From: CAVZMI01 sp050011775
Lineage (GTDB): Bacteria > Bacteroidota > Ignavibacteria > UBA10030 > CAVZMI01
Direction of reading: 5' to 3'
Length of the DNA stretch: 64,000 nt
NCBI GenBank assembly: GCA_050011775.1
Contig: JBEKIL010000004.1
Location: 1-64,000, forward strand
Made by a program: the position numbers and the translations under genes. The notes below the pieces were generated by a model, which saw only the letters and a list, made by a program, of their open reading frames with translations, searched no databases and had not been told where the DNA came from. Below, piece after piece: positions 49,675 through 59,628 of this stretch (positions are counted from its first letter, which is position 1; every line of letters begins with the position of its first letter).

Positions 49675-51655
49675 TTTGCGATTCTCCTTTCCAGAACTCG
49701 TGTATCACTTCTTTAATCTGTCCATTCTTATACTGAAGAATGGTTAATGATCCGTTGACGCGCTCTTTGGTAAACGAGATGATGGAATGCAAAGAGCGAT
49801 ACTGAGTGAGTGTCGAGAGTCGATGGAGGAACTCGGCACGATTGAGATTCCTCTCATCAATCAATGAGAGGATCATTTTCATTATATCGTAGCCGATGAT
49901 ATTATTTTTTGTCGGTTGTTTTCCGGTAGCTTTCTGAAATGAGGGGGCAAATTGATTGTACTCAGGATCATCTCTCGATGTATAGTTGTCGGCATCAAAA
50001 TAGACTCCATTGACGTACCGGCTGTTGGCATCAAGTTCCTCAAGCCGATACCAATCACCAGATCCCAGAAGCTGCGTATGTATATTATAATAAGTGAGCT
50101 GTGCGCCGATGATGCCAATTTCATCAGGAGAGGCTATCGGTGCATAGAGCGCCTCAATACCCGATACGGGCGTTTGCAGTTCTATAGTATCCATGACAGG
50201 TCGGGTTACGGGGAGGCGAAGTGAATCAATAAGAGCCTTCCATTTCGGACCGAGAAGCTCTCCGGCGGTAACGGTAGCGTTACGATCGATAAGCGAATCA
50301 ATCGACATCTGCGATATTCCCGCTTTCAGGAATTTCATGATCTCGTTCTTTTTCATCTTTGACGAGAAAGTAATCGTCGGCTGATGCTGCATTAAGAAAC
50401 TCTCTTCGCGTATCGCGGTCATCTGTTTCTGCAGATCCTCGCCTCCGTGTTCATAACTTTTGCGTACAACGACCTGTGCCCCCAGCCGCCGCACTTCATC
50501 GATGAACGCATCCGCCATCTGTGTGCTGAACTCCTCTGTCGAATTGAGCACGGCAAAGGTCCTCAAACCCAATTGTTCAACGGCAAATTGTGCCATCAAT
50601 GCACCGCGAATCATATAATCGGGGTTTGCCTGAAATATCTCTCTCCCCCACCGTGTAAGACCGATCGCAGTCGCCGTGGGGGTCACCAGTGGTAGCGAGT
50701 TGAGAACGGCAACCCGTGCCGCCACTTCTACTTCGTCACTGAAAACCGGTCCGATCACTCCTATCACCTCAGAATCTGCGGCAAGCTCCCCGATTTCTTT
50801 CGCTATTTTAACAAGATCACTCCGGGTATCCCGGGTTTCAAGGCTGACATGGACAGTAGAGGAACGGTTGAATTCTTCAGCAGCATATTTTGAACCCTCT
50901 AGAATTTCAGAGGATAACGCGTGATCGGAAGCCTGTGAAATTCCGCCGAGAAAAGGAAGAAGTAGTCCAATTTTAATTTTTGTTCCCCGCTGATAGATTG
51001 TCAGCAGCGAGTCCAGACGCTGACGTCGGGGTTCATGTGGATATTGTCTGATGATGGTCCTGATTACCTCGCTTGCTTTTGTGAATTCTCCTTCAAGAGC
51101 ATATTTTTGCGCGAGGATTTTTCCTGTGACGACAATGGCCGGTTGATTCCTGGCCTGCGAAGTGAGATCGTTAATCTCATCCATTGGCAGGTGAAATACA
51201 CCTGTCGTCGTTAATAGATCCTCGGCATGGTCGATCAGAACAGAATCATCTGAACTCTCGATGATAGAAAGCATTTCAGGAACGATGTCGCGATACCGAC
51301 GTTGAATATAGTAATTCTGGCCGAGAGTGAAACGAGCGTCATCAACATAAGAGCTGTTTGGAAATCGGCGGAGAAAACCGCCAAGCACCTGAATCGATGA
51401 GTCGTATCTCTCGAGATGAAACAGCGACTTTGCCTCCATGATGATGGCAGCCGTTGTGCGCTGATGAAGCGGAAAATCCTTCTCTACCTGCTGAAACATC
51501 ATTGCGGCTGCGATGAAATTCTGTTGTTCAAAATTCGTCAACGCCTGTATAAAATAAATTTCCGCCTGTTGATTATACGGAATAGTCTCCTGTGCACTCA
51601 GTCTTGCCATAGGAGAGAGTAGAAGGACAATACAAATATAAACGGATTTCATCAT
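49661..51655 (-). CDS. Exported TPR plus periplasmic-binding (LpoA/LivJ-like) protein
   Basis: 664 residues with a signal peptide (VYICIVLLLSPMARLSAQ). The first ~220 residues are TPR-like repeats (YFIQALTNFEQQNFIAAAMMF, in two parts YFIQALTNFEQ and NFIAAAMMF; YDSSIQVLGGFLRRFPNS). A type I periplasmic-binding fold follows (IKIGLLLPFLGG, VIGVIGPVFSDEV, LPLVTPTATAIGL). This order, TPR then PBP1-like, is that of LpoA-type penicillin-binding-protein activators, while the binding half also resembles branched-chain amino-acid receptors. A role in envelope or cell-wall assembly is plausible; the ligand is unknown. ATG start overlaps the stop of the upstream TPR gene (ATGATG) without an RBS, so the two are coupled. 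radC begins inside its 3' end. Confidence 0.85.
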   Translation of the reverse strand: MMKSVYICIVLLLSPMARLSAQETIPYNQQAEIYFIQALTNFEQQNFIAAAMMFQQVEKDFPLHQRTTAAIIMEAKSLFHLERYDSSIQVLGGFLRRFPNSSYVDDARFTLGQNYYIQRRYRDIVPEMLSIIESSDDSVLIDHAEDLLTTTGVFHLPMDEINDLTSQARNQPAIVVTGKILAQKYALEGEFTKASEVIRTIIRQYPHEPRRQRLDSLLTIYQRGTKIKIGLLLPFLGGISQASDHALSSEILEGSKYAAEEFNRSSTVHVSLETRDTRSDLVKIAKEIGELAADSEVIGVIGPVFSDEVEVAARVAVLNSLPLVTPTATAIGLTRWGREIFQANPDYMIRGALMAQFAVEQLGLRTFAVLNSTEEFSTQMADAFIDEVRRLGAQVVVRKSYEHGGEDLQKQMTAIREESFLMQHQPTITFSSKMKKNEIMKFLKAGISQMSIDSLIDRNATVTAGELLGPKWKALIDSLRLPVTRPVMDTIELQTPVSGIEALYAPIASPDEIGIIGAQLTYYNIHTQLLGSGDWYRLEELDANSRYVNGVYFDADNYTSRDDPEYNQFAPSFQKATGKQPTKNNIIGYDIMKMILSLIDERNLNRAEFLHRLSTLTQYRSLHSIISFTKERVNGSLTILQYKNGQIKEVIHEFWKGESQNESK
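49684..49689 (-). promoter_or_regulatory. Shine-Dalgarno AAGGAG placing an ACG start of radC
   Basis: AAGGAG, nine bases (AATCGCAAA) before ACG at 49674, inside the last codons of the upstream gene. It is the only RBS in reach of the conserved RadC N-terminus. Confidence 0.6.
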
Positions 51656-52530
51656 TGACGTTGTTGAATGACAGAAGCAGTGCGTTTCCCTTCAAGTGCC
51701 GGCGGGAATCCGGGTTGAAGAGCAAGTGCTGTTTCAAAATTGATGATTGCGGTATCTATTTCTCCGCGATACAGATGGAGGAACCCGACATCCGCGTAGG
51801 TAGCTGCCAGATGCGGATCGAGGCCGAGAGCTTTGTTCAGATACTGTTCCGCCTCATCATATCGTCGCAGTTGAAGAAGGCATTGTCCGCACCGCTGCCA
51901 GATTTGAGCTTCATTCCCGCCCATATCGATTGCTATAGTAAATTCCTCAAACGCCGCCTTCCAGTTGTAGATTCCGGCGTAACACTGACCGACAAGGTAA
52001 TGCGCCATCCAGCTGTATTGATCCACCTCAAGAGCCCTATGAAGAAACGATATGGCTTCAGCGTACGCTTTTCGCTGGAGAAGCAACTCACCGAGAATTT
52101 CATGAATTTTAGGAAATGTGGGATCATAGTGATACGCGAGGCGGAAGTACTTTTCGGCATAGCGGGGATTGTTCTGATTGGAGTACGCAAGTCCCATGTT
52201 GAAAAATATGTCCGGTTTTCTTGCAGCTTCCAATTTTTTAAAAAATTCCAGCGCTTTCGATGAGTTTCCCTGTTGTAGATGAAATGTGCCGATTGCGAAC
52301 AAAATCTCGGCATTTTCACCGCAATTATAGAGTGCTTCTTCGAGAACCAGCGCAGCTGCAGAAGGATTTTTCATTTTCACAAAAAGAGCGGAGAGCTCGA
52401 AATATGCATCTTCATTACGTCGATCTGCGGAGAGAATACGGCGATAAAATTGGACTGCATGAAGAAATTTTTCTTCCGTTACACAGGCCCGGGCGCGGTC
52501 GAAGAGTGGTTGAAGGTACAGGTCATCCAT
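51652..52530 (-). CDS. TPR-repeat protein
   Basis: About 292 residues from the ATG of MDDLYLQPLF (52530); a TTG 18 codons upstream would add a Cys-rich stretch and has no RBS. It is built of about seven tetratricopeptide repeats (AVQFYRRILSADRRNEDAYF, AISFLHRALEVDQYSWMAHY, AEQYLNKALGLDPHLAATYA), with the usual W/L/G/Y/A/F/A/P spacing. No signal peptide or enzymatic domain is present, so it is probably a cytoplasmic scaffold. It overlaps the next gene by 4 bp and is 63 bp from the ABC permease gene, within one operon. Confidence 0.88.
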   Translation of the reverse strand: MDDLYLQPLFDRARACVTEEKFLHAVQFYRRILSADRRNEDAYFELSALFVKMKNPSAAALVLEEALYNCGENAEILFAIGTFHLQQGNSSKALEFFKKLEAARKPDIFFNMGLAYSNQNNPRYAEKYFRLAYHYDPTFPKIHEILGELLLQRKAYAEAISFLHRALEVDQYSWMAHYLVGQCYAGIYNWKAAFEEFTIAIDMGGNEAQIWQRCGQCLLQLRRYDEAEQYLNKALGLDPHLAATYADVGFLHLYRGEIDTAIINFETALALQPGFPPALEGKRTASVIQQRQ

Positions 52531-52593
52531 GGCAATGAAATAACAGTTTCGCAGACAAAATACACATTTATTTTTCAGAAGCAACCGCGTATA

Positions 52594-54282
52594 TCACACA
52601 TCGCGGCGGAGAGCGTTCCGTGCAGCTTTCAGGGCACCCCCGATGATAACAAATGTGATAATAACCGTGAATCCGCTACCGATCGCCAGATTCATGGAAG
52701 ATGGACGCGTTCCGAGAAGAATGTGGAAATAGAATTCCCGTACCGGAACGATCGCTACTATGACAATAACAGCGAGGTACCCGAGACTTAAAAGGAAAGA
52801 CAACGACGCACCTCGCGATGACGCTATACGAACTGGATTTTTCTCGCGAAAATCTGCAAACACTCCCCCCATCCCTAAATTCAGTCCGACAAATCCGACT
52901 GACATGATGATTGCATTCCCGACAGCAAACCACACTAAAGGCGGAAATAATCGCCATGGATACATACTGAGATACGAGAGAGGAATAGCAAGAGCAAGCA
53001 CACCAATGAAACCGACTCCGAATTTCATCCATAGTACTTTGTTCATCCGGAGCGGAGATGAACGGAGTGTCCAGAGCATTTCCCCCTCAAGGCTGATCGA
53101 GGGAAAGAGAAATCGCAGCGCCATTGACGAAATCAGAAAGCCGTTAAAAAGATAAATCGTCAGATACGAGACGGTCTGTAGCGTTGGATTTCCCGCCCGA
53201 TAGCGCGCTCCGCTTACTCCAAATATAAAAACGAATGTAAGAAAGAGAAGAATCAAGAGATGAAGCCACTGGCTTGGTTCCCGTAAAAATGTCCAGCATT
53301 CTTTTTTCAACATCACCTCAGTCTGTGCCCCCCATAACGATCGCGACCGGAAACCAAAAAAAGTGATCAACCGTGCAATCCGCCCCGGTGTATGAGCCCT
53401 GAGTTCAATGGCAAGGAGCCAGCTTCGGTAATAATATTTCCGCGCAATGAAAAATACCCCGATGACCAATCCAACGGAGACCCCGATAAGCAACACAAGA
53501 AACGGGATGGCACCGTAGAAGGACCGGTACGCGCAGAAATAAAAAATCTCTCCGACCCATTGATTCGGTAACAGCAATAATGACGGACGTTGGATTTGGA
53601 AAAAATATTGATCGATATTGGGATAATATTTCATCACTTCATTAACCAACGTGAAGGGATTATTGGTCCGAAAGTAGATATAGACACAGAGAAGATATCC
53701 GCAGATGACGATTCCGATGAGTCTCCGCGGGTTGATGTACCGTGTCCACAGCAGCAGCATGAGCAAAAGAGATACACCGATGCATGCAGCTATCACCATG
53801 AATGGAAACAGCACTGCGACCATTAAGAAGACGAACGTCGACCACTGAAACCCGAAATATGAACCATATCCTCCAAGAACCGCACAACCGATAAGAATAA
53901 GCGTTGATGAACTGTAAAAAAAATTATCCAAGAATTTCAATAGAAACACTTTTTGATGGGAAATAGGTTGGGTCATTAAAAAATTTACTTCGTACGATCG
54001 ATAGAGCGTGGCATACGAGACAATCATGTTTCCCAGGCTGATGGTCATGAAAAATACAAACAGTCCCATGATCATAAATTGATGAAAAAGGTAAAGACCG
54101 ATTCTCCAGACATCAAGCAGGTAATGAGTGATGAAATGGGAAAAATAAAAGGCGGCAACTGTAAAACTGGCATAAACGATCAATGACGAGATATTCTTGA
54201 TCGTGCCCCCCCTTCTTCCCTCCAGAATACCATGGAGGGAGGATTTAGCTTTATAATACAGGATTAGAAGAAACTGATGCAT
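52594..54282 (-). CDS. ABC-2-type exporter permease
   Basis: About 562 residues from the ATG of MHQFLLILYY (54282), which overlaps closely with the stop of the ATPase gene (54284); an earlier in-frame start lies inside that gene. Twelve or so hydrophobic segments are visible (SSLIVYASFTVAAFYFSH; VFLMVAVLFPFMVIAAC; LLLMLLLWTRYI). A large loop separates the two halves (about residues 290-360). There is no ATPase motif. Together with the ATPase just upstream it should form a two-component ABC exporter of unknown substrate, of the type often annotated as putative ABC export proteins. Confidence 0.88.
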   Translation of the reverse strand: MHQFLLILYYKAKSSLHGILEGRRGGTIKNISSLIVYASFTVAAFYFSHFITHYLLDVWRIGLYLFHQFMIMGLFVFFMTISLGNMIVSYATLYRSYEVNFLMTQPISHQKVFLLKFLDNFFYSSSTLILIGCAVLGGYGSYFGFQWSTFVFLMVAVLFPFMVIAACIGVSLLLMLLLWTRYINPRRLIGIVICGYLLCVYIYFRTNNPFTLVNEVMKYYPNIDQYFFQIQRPSLLLLPNQWVGEIFYFCAYRSFYGAIPFLVLLIGVSVGLVIGVFFIARKYYYRSWLLAIELRAHTPGRIARLITFFGFRSRSLWGAQTEVMLKKECWTFLREPSQWLHLLILLFLTFVFIFGVSGARYRAGNPTLQTVSYLTIYLFNGFLISSMALRFLFPSISLEGEMLWTLRSSPLRMNKVLWMKFGVGFIGVLALAIPLSYLSMYPWRLFPPLVWFAVGNAIIMSVGFVGLNLGMGGVFADFREKNPVRIASSRGASLSFLLSLGYLAVIVIVAIVPVREFYFHILLGTRPSSMNLAIGSGFTVIITFVIIGGALKAARNALRRDV

Positions 54283-54283
54283 A

Positions 54284-55012
54284 TCATTGTGTGAGTGCGA
54301 GGAAGATATCCTCAAATTTGCCGCCGATTTCCAGTTTGCGCGCGCGAATCTGATCAATCGAACTATCGAAAATCAATCGCCCGTTGTTAATAATCCCGAC
54401 ACGGGTACACAATTCTTCTACAGTCGGAAGACTGTGCGTTGACATGAAGACCGTTAATCCTTCTTCAATCGTCTTTCGTTTTAATGTTTCTTTTACAATT
54501 TTTGCACTCCGCGGATCCAGGCCGATCATCGGCTCGTCAATAATGATGACCTTCGGATCGTGGAGAAGCGCCGAACCGATCGTTATCCGTTGACGCATCC
54601 CCTGAGAATAATCTTCTGTCCTTTTATCGATCCATGAATTGATTTCAAACAGTTCGATCAATTGTGCAATTCTTCGCTCAATATCGGTCTTCGACATCGA
54701 AAACAGTCCGCCCATGAAGTATAGAAACTCCCGTCCCGTCAGTTTATCATACAGGAACGGTTGATCCGGTACATAACCGATATTCATTTTTGCCTTCAGG
54801 GGCTCTTTCTGGACATCGAATCCGTTGATCGTAATGCTCCCGCTTGTCGGAGCAAACAGACCGGTCATCATTTTAATGGTGGTAGTTTTTCCTGCGCCAT
54901 TCGGACCGAGGAATCCGAAGAATTCACCCCGCTGGATCTGCAGATCGAGTGCATCGACGGCAACCAGATCCTGAAACTTTTTTGTCAGTCGTGAAAGAAG
55001 AATCATTCCCAT
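54284..55012 (-). CDS. ABC transporter ATP-binding protein
   Basis: 242 residues, one ABC domain. Walker A is GPNGAGKTT (about 37-45), the Q-loop lies in YVPDQPFLYD, the signature is YSQGMRQR and Walker B VIIIDEPMIGLD, with the switch His in STHSL. It powers the permease encoded immediately downstream, whose start overlaps its stop region. The start (ATG, MGMILLSRL) overlaps the 3' end of guaA by 10 bp. The CcmA/NodI-like sequence suggests export rather than import. Confidence 0.95.
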   Translation of the reverse strand: MGMILLSRLTKKFQDLVAVDALDLQIQRGEFFGFLGPNGAGKTTTIKMMTGLFAPTSGSITINGFDVQKEPLKAKMNIGYVPDQPFLYDKLTGREFLYFMGGLFSMSKTDIERRIAQLIELFEINSWIDKRTEDYSQGMRQRITIGSALLHDPKVIIIDEPMIGLDPRSAKIVKETLKRKTIEEGLTVFMSTHSLPTVEELCTRVGIINNGRLIFDSSIDQIRARKLEIGGKFEDIFLALTQ

Positions 55013-56544
55013 TCGATCGTCGCCGGAGGTTTTGAGCTGATATCGTACACAACACGGTTCACACCGCGGACTTCATTTGAAATACGGCTTGATATCTTAG
55101 CCAGCACATCGTCGGGTATCCGGGCCCAATCGGCCGTCATGCCGTCGACGCTGTACACGGCACGCAGGGCGATTGTATAATCGTAGGTCCGTTCATCCCC
55201 CATTACACCGACCGAACGGACCGGCAACAACACAGCGAAGGCCTGCCAGATAATATCATACAGATTTGCTTTCCGAATTTCTTCAATGAAGATTTCCTCT
55301 GCTTCACGGAGAATTGCAAGACGATCCTTTGTAATCTCTCCTAGAATCCTTACGGCTAGTCCCGGTCCGGGAAACGGATGTCGTTTTAGAAATTCTTCCG
55401 GAAGTGCAAGCTGTCTCCCCACCGTCCGGACTTCGTCTTTGAATAATTCCCTGAAAGGTTCGATCAATTTCAAGTTCATGATATCGGGCAATCCGCCGAC
55501 ATTATGATGGGTTTTGATCGTAACCGAAGGCCCTTTAAACGACACCGATTCGATCACATCAGGATATAGCGTTCCTTGAGCGAGGAAATGCACGGAACCG
55601 ATTTTTTTCGCTTCCGTTTCAAAAATTTCTATGAAGGTACCTCCAATGATTTTCCGTTTCTTTTCGGGATCGATTATTCCCGCTAAACGGCTGAGGAAGA
55701 GATCGGTTGCGTTAACGTAGATGAGATTGATATGAAATGTATCGCGGAAAAGTTTCACTACGGTCTCGCTTTCCCCCTTCCGCATCAGCCCGTTATCGAT
55801 GTGAATGCAATGGAGACGATCATTGATCGCCTTTTGAAGCAATACTGCCGCCACCGACGAGTCGACACCACCGCTCAGAGCACAGATGACCTGTCCTTCA
55901 CCCACCGTGGAACGAATTTCACTAATTGCACTCTCAATGAACGAGTGGGCATTCCACCCTCCCTTACAGCCACAGATTTTATAAAGAAAATTCATCAAGA
56001 TATCGCGACCTTTGGGCGTATGAACAACTTCAGGGTGAAATTGAACACCGAAAATTTTCAGTTCGGCATTCCGAATGGCGCAGATCGGCGAATTCGACGA
56101 ATGCCCGATCGGAGTAAATCCAATCGGAAGCTTCGTCAGCGCGTCTCCGTGACTCATCCAGACGGTGAGACGATCGCTCAGACCGGCAAACAGATCTTCA
56201 TGATTGTCGATCACGATCTCCGCTTTTCCATACTCGCGCTTCGCGGACCGGTCAACTTCACCTCCCAGTTGATAGGCAATCAGCTGCAAACCGTAGCAGA
56301 TACCTAGAATCGGAACGCCGAGAGAATAAATCTTTTCGGTAGAGATCGGGGCACCCGTCCCGTACACACTCGACGGCCCTCCCGAAAGTATCATCCCGCA
56401 GGGATCAATATGGCGTATTTCATCGGATGTGATATTGAAAGGATGAATCTCGGAATATACACCACACTCACGTACACGACGTGCGATCAGCTGCGTATAT
56501 TGAGATCCATAATCAAGAATCAGTATCGTTTCCGGATGCTGCAT
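55003..56544 (-). CDS. guaA: GMP synthase (glutamine-hydrolysing)
   Basis: 513 residues, full length. It converts XMP to GMP using glutamine and ATP, following GuaB. The class I glutamine amidotransferase domain has the nucleophile in LGICYGLQLIA and the His/Glu pair in GVQFHPEV. The ATP pyrophosphatase loop is ALSGGVDSSVAA, and the C-terminal dimerisation domain ends PPATIEWE, the conserved family terminus. ATG start three bases after AAAGAAG. It overlaps the ABC ATPase gene by 10 bp, an unusual but clear coupling. It is 12 bp downstream of gcvPA. Confidence 0.98.
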   Translation of the reverse strand: MQHPETILILDYGSQYTQLIARRVRECGVYSEIHPFNITSDEIRHIDPCGMILSGGPSSVYGTGAPISTEKIYSLGVPILGICYGLQLIAYQLGGEVDRSAKREYGKAEIVIDNHEDLFAGLSDRLTVWMSHGDALTKLPIGFTPIGHSSNSPICAIRNAELKIFGVQFHPEVVHTPKGRDILMNFLYKICGCKGGWNAHSFIESAISEIRSTVGEGQVICALSGGVDSSVAAVLLQKAINDRLHCIHIDNGLMRKGESETVVKLFRDTFHINLIYVNATDLFLSRLAGIIDPEKKRKIIGGTFIEIFETEAKKIGSVHFLAQGTLYPDVIESVSFKGPSVTIKTHHNVGGLPDIMNLKLIEPFRELFKDEVRTVGRQLALPEEFLKRHPFPGPGLAVRILGEITKDRLAILREAEEIFIEEIRKANLYDIIWQAFAVLLPVRSVGVMGDERTYDYTIALRAVYSVDGMTADWARIPDDVLAKISSRISNEVRGVNRVVYDISSKPPATIEWE

Positions 56545-56555
56545 AACTTCTTTCC

Positions 56556-57890
56556 CTAAAACGAGGCAAGCTCGTTTACAAACCTATCCATCTCTTCTCT
56601 GGTCCGTTTTTCGGTGACAGCAATGAGTAATCCGGTCTCGCCATCGACGAATCGGGCAAGATCGATTCCTGCCAGAATACCACGCTCGGAAAGCGTATGC
56701 ACAATCTCCGACGCCGGACGCGGAGTCTCAACGGCAAACTCTTTGAAAAACGGCCTCGTGAATTTCATACGGTACCCCTTCACAGCCGCAATCTTTTCAG
56801 CCAGGTAATGACTTTTCTGAACCGATTGTCTCGCTACGTCGCATATGCCTTCCTTCCCCATCAACGCCATATATACCGTTGCGCACAACATCATCAAACC
56901 TTCGTTTGTACAGATGTTTGATGTCGCTTTTTCCCGGCGTATATGTTGTTCACGCGTCTGTATAGTAAGTGTAAATCCACGTCTTCCAGCGGAATCAACC
57001 GTGATACCCGATAGTCGTCCGGGGAGTTTGCGCAGGAGAGATTCCTTCACGGCAAAAATTCCGAGGTACGGTCCGCCAAACTGGAGCGCAATTCCCAATC
57101 CCTGCCCCTCGCCCACAACGACGTCGGCATTGTAATTACCGGGAGCTTCGAGCATACCGAGCGAGATTGGATCGGCGACCACTATGAAAAGCGCACCGGA
57201 TTTATGTGCAATTTTCTCTATTTCACGGACTTCTTCCAGGATGCCAAAGAAATTCGGCTGCTGTACAACGACGCATGCGGTATTTGCCGATACGGTTTCT
57301 GCAAGCGAATCGGGCGCAGCGCCGCCGTCGACAATGTTCGACAAAACGATGTGCGCGTCTCTTGCTGCAGTGTATGTACGAACGACTTTGAGATAGTGCG
57401 GATGTATTTTACCGGCCATTACTACTTCACTGCGTCCGGTATGTCCAAGCGCGAGAAGGACGGCTTCGGAGAGCGCGCTTCCGCCGTCATACATCGAAGC
57501 GTTGGCGACGTCCATGCCTGTAAGCCGGCAGATCATAGTCTGATACTCATAGATAGCCTGGAGTGTTCCTTGACTTACTTCGGCTTGATACGGCGTGTAC
57601 GCTGTGTAGAACTCCGATCGACTTGTAATTGCGGCTATTGCCGCAGGAATGTAATGATCGTACGCGCCGCCTCCAAGGAATGTCAACCACTCACCGGTAT
57701 CGCGGTTCTTTTCCCCGAGTTGTTTCAATTCTTTCGTGATTTCAAATTCAGAGAGCGCCGCGGGTAGGCGGAGTCCGGTTTTCAAACGAGCTTCAGGAGG
57801 AATGTTACGGAGGAGTTCTTCGAATGATCGTACACCGATCGATTCGAGCATTTCTTTCCTATCCTGATCGGTATTCGAAAAATATGTCAT
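56556..57890 (-). CDS. gcvPA: Glycine dehydrogenase (decarboxylating) subunit 1
   Basis: 444 residues, the size of the N-terminal half of P-protein in organisms with a split glycine dehydrogenase. GVRSFEELLRNIPPEARL, FLGGGAYDHYIPAAI, YTPYQAEVSQGTLQAIYEYQ and DVANASMYDGGSAL are characteristic blocks. The pyridoxal-phosphate lysine is in the other subunit (gcvPB), which is not in this window, nor is gcvT. With GcvH it decarboxylates glycine and feeds one-carbon units. ATG start five bases after GGAAAG and only 2 bp after gcvH. Confidence 0.96.
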   Translation of the reverse strand: MTYFSNTDQDRKEMLESIGVRSFEELLRNIPPEARLKTGLRLPAALSEFEITKELKQLGEKNRDTGEWLTFLGGGAYDHYIPAAIAAITSRSEFYTAYTPYQAEVSQGTLQAIYEYQTMICRLTGMDVANASMYDGGSALSEAVLLALGHTGRSEVVMAGKIHPHYLKVVRTYTAARDAHIVLSNIVDGGAAPDSLAETVSANTACVVVQQPNFFGILEEVREIEKIAHKSGALFIVVADPISLGMLEAPGNYNADVVVGEGQGLGIALQFGGPYLGIFAVKESLLRKLPGRLSGITVDSAGRRGFTLTIQTREQHIRREKATSNICTNEGLMMLCATVYMALMGKEGICDVARQSVQKSHYLAEKIAAVKGYRMKFTRPFFKEFAVETPRPASEIVHTLSERGILAGIDLARFVDGETGLLIAVTEKRTREEMDRFVNELASF

Positions 57891-57892
57891 TA

Positions 57893-58273
57893 TTACTTTC
57901 CTATTAACGCTTTGTATTGCTCAACGGTCAGAAGATTTTTCATTTCACCGGGATCGTTCAGTGTAATCTTCAACATCCATCCGGCTCCATAAGGATCTTT
58001 ATTAACGCTCTCGGGCGATTTTTCCAGGTTCTTGTTGATTTCGATGATTGGTCCCGATGCGGGAGCATAAATATCGGTCACTGCTTTCACTGCTTCGATG
58101 GTCCCGAAACTCTGTCGTTGTTTCAATGTCGTACCAACAGGGGGAAGCTGGACGAACACGACGTCACCGAGTTCACTCTGGGCATAATCTGTAACGCCTA
58201 TATAAGCTGACGGACCGTCGACACGGAGCCATTCATGGTCCTTTGTGTAGTACAGGTCTGCCGGGAAATTCAT
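57893..58273 (-). CDS. gcvH: Glycine cleavage system H protein
   Basis: 126 residues, standard length. It is the lipoyl carrier of the glycine cleavage system. The lipoylated Lys is in GTIEAVKAVTDIYAP (about residue 64), and the N-terminal YYTKDHEWLRV and C-terminal PYGAGWMLKI match the family. ATG start seven bases after TAAGGAG. It lies directly upstream of gcvPA and downstream of accC. Confidence 0.98.
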   Translation of the reverse strand: MNFPADLYYTKDHEWLRVDGPSAYIGVTDYAQSELGDVVFVQLPPVGTTLKQRQSFGTIEAVKAVTDIYAPASGPIIEINKNLEKSPESVNKDPYGAGWMLKITLNDPGEMKNLLTVEQYKALIGK

Positions 58274-58283
58274 TACAGTCTCC

Positions 58284-59624
58284 TTAGTCTTTGAATGAAA
58301 AACGTGTCAGAAACGATGTGTCGAATTTTCCTTTACGAAATTCTTCCTCATGTAGCAATTTCTGGTGGAACGGAATTGTTGTGGGAATTCCCTCGACGAT
58401 AAATTCATCGAGCGCAGTTGCCATTTTATTTAGCGCCTCTTCACGATCACGGCCGTGAACGATTAATTTTGCTACAAGTGAATCATAATACGATGGAATC
58501 TCATAACCGTCATAGATATGGGTGTCGACGCGAACTCCAAAGCCGCCTGGAAGATGCAGACTTTGAATTCGTCCCGGTGTCGGTCGAAAATCGTGCGCAA
58601 TATCTTCGGCATTGATCCGGCACTCGATTGCATGTCCATGTTGTTTAAACTTTATCGATGACACCCTTTGTCCTGCCGCAATCCCGATCTGCGCTTTGAT
58701 TAGATCCACGCCGGTCACCATTTCAGTCACGGGGTGTTCCACTTGAATTCGTGTATTCATCTCCATAAAGTAGAAGTTCTTGTACTTATCGACAAGAAAT
58801 TCGATCGTGCCGGCACCGAGATATTTTACACTCTTCGCACCTTTGATCGCCGCAACGCCCATCATTCCACGTAAAGTAGCATCGATGGCGGGGGAAGGCG
58901 ACTCTTCGATAAGCTTTTGATGACGCCGCTGGATCGAGCAGTCACGTTCACCCAGATGAATTACATTCCCGAACCTGTCCCCCAGCACCTGGATTTCGAC
59001 GTGATGCGGTTCTTCAACATATTTTTCGATATATACTGCAGGATTGCCAAAAACCGATTCCGCCTCAGCGCTTGCCATCTGGAACGCACGTTCGAATTCA
59101 GCCTCAGTCCCAACAACACGCATCCCCCGGCCGCCGCCGCCTGCAGATGCTTTGATGATAACCGGGAAACCTATTGTATGTGCAAGATCATATCCAGATT
59201 TGGAATCACCTATTACACCGTCGCTTCCCGGGATAACCGGAACGCCGGCTTTTTTCATAGTCTCTCGTGCGAGTGCCTTATCACCCATTGCAGTAATCAT
59301 TTCAGGCTTCGGTCCAATAAAGGTAAGTCCCGACGAATTGCAAATTTCAGCAAAAGCGGCATTCTCGGAAAGGAAGCCGTAACCGGGATGGATTGCGTCG
59401 GCATTAGTGATTTCTGCCGCTGCGATAATCCGGGGCACATTAAGGTAACTCTCTTTGATCGGCGGAGGGCCGATACAGACCGCTTCATCGGCAAACCGGA
59501 CATGGAGCGAATATCGATCTGCTTCCGAGTAGATTGCTACCGTTCTAATACCCAACTCATGACAGGCTCGAAGTATCCGAAGTGCAATCTCGCCTCTGTT
59601 GGCAATAAGAATTTTTTTAAACAA
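58284..59624 (-). CDS. accC: Biotin carboxylase subunit of acetyl-CoA carboxylase
   Basis: About 446 residues. The start is placed at the TTG of (M)FKKILIANRGEIA (59624), because this matches the invariant AccC N-terminus and lies seven bases after AAGGGG. Upstream in-frame codons lie inside accB. The ATP-grasp motifs GGGGRGMRVV (glycine-rich loop), ERDCSIQRRHQKLIEE, EMNTRIQVEHPVTE and the carboxylation segment FRPTPGRI are all present. It carboxylates the biotin of AccB, the first half-reaction of malonyl-CoA synthesis. It follows accB by four bases as in the usual accBC operon. Confidence 0.97.
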   Translation of the reverse strand: MFKKILIANRGEIALRILRACHELGIRTVAIYSEADRYSLHVRFADEAVCIGPPPIKESYLNVPRIIAAAEITNADAIHPGYGFLSENAAFAEICNSSGLTFIGPKPEMITAMGDKALARETMKKAGVPVIPGSDGVIGDSKSGYDLAHTIGFPVIIKASAGGGGRGMRVVGTEAEFERAFQMASAEAESVFGNPAVYIEKYVEEPHHVEIQVLGDRFGNVIHLGERDCSIQRRHQKLIEESPSPAIDATLRGMMGVAAIKGAKSVKYLGAGTIEFLVDKYKNFYFMEMNTRIQVEHPVTEMVTGVDLIKAQIGIAAGQRVSSIKFKQHGHAIECRINAEDIAHDFRPTPGRIQSLHLPGGFGVRVDTHIYDGYEIPSYYDSLVAKLIVHGRDREEALNKMATALDEFIVEGIPTTIPFHQKLLHEEEFRKGKFDTSFLTRFSFKD

Positions 59625-59628
59625 ACGA

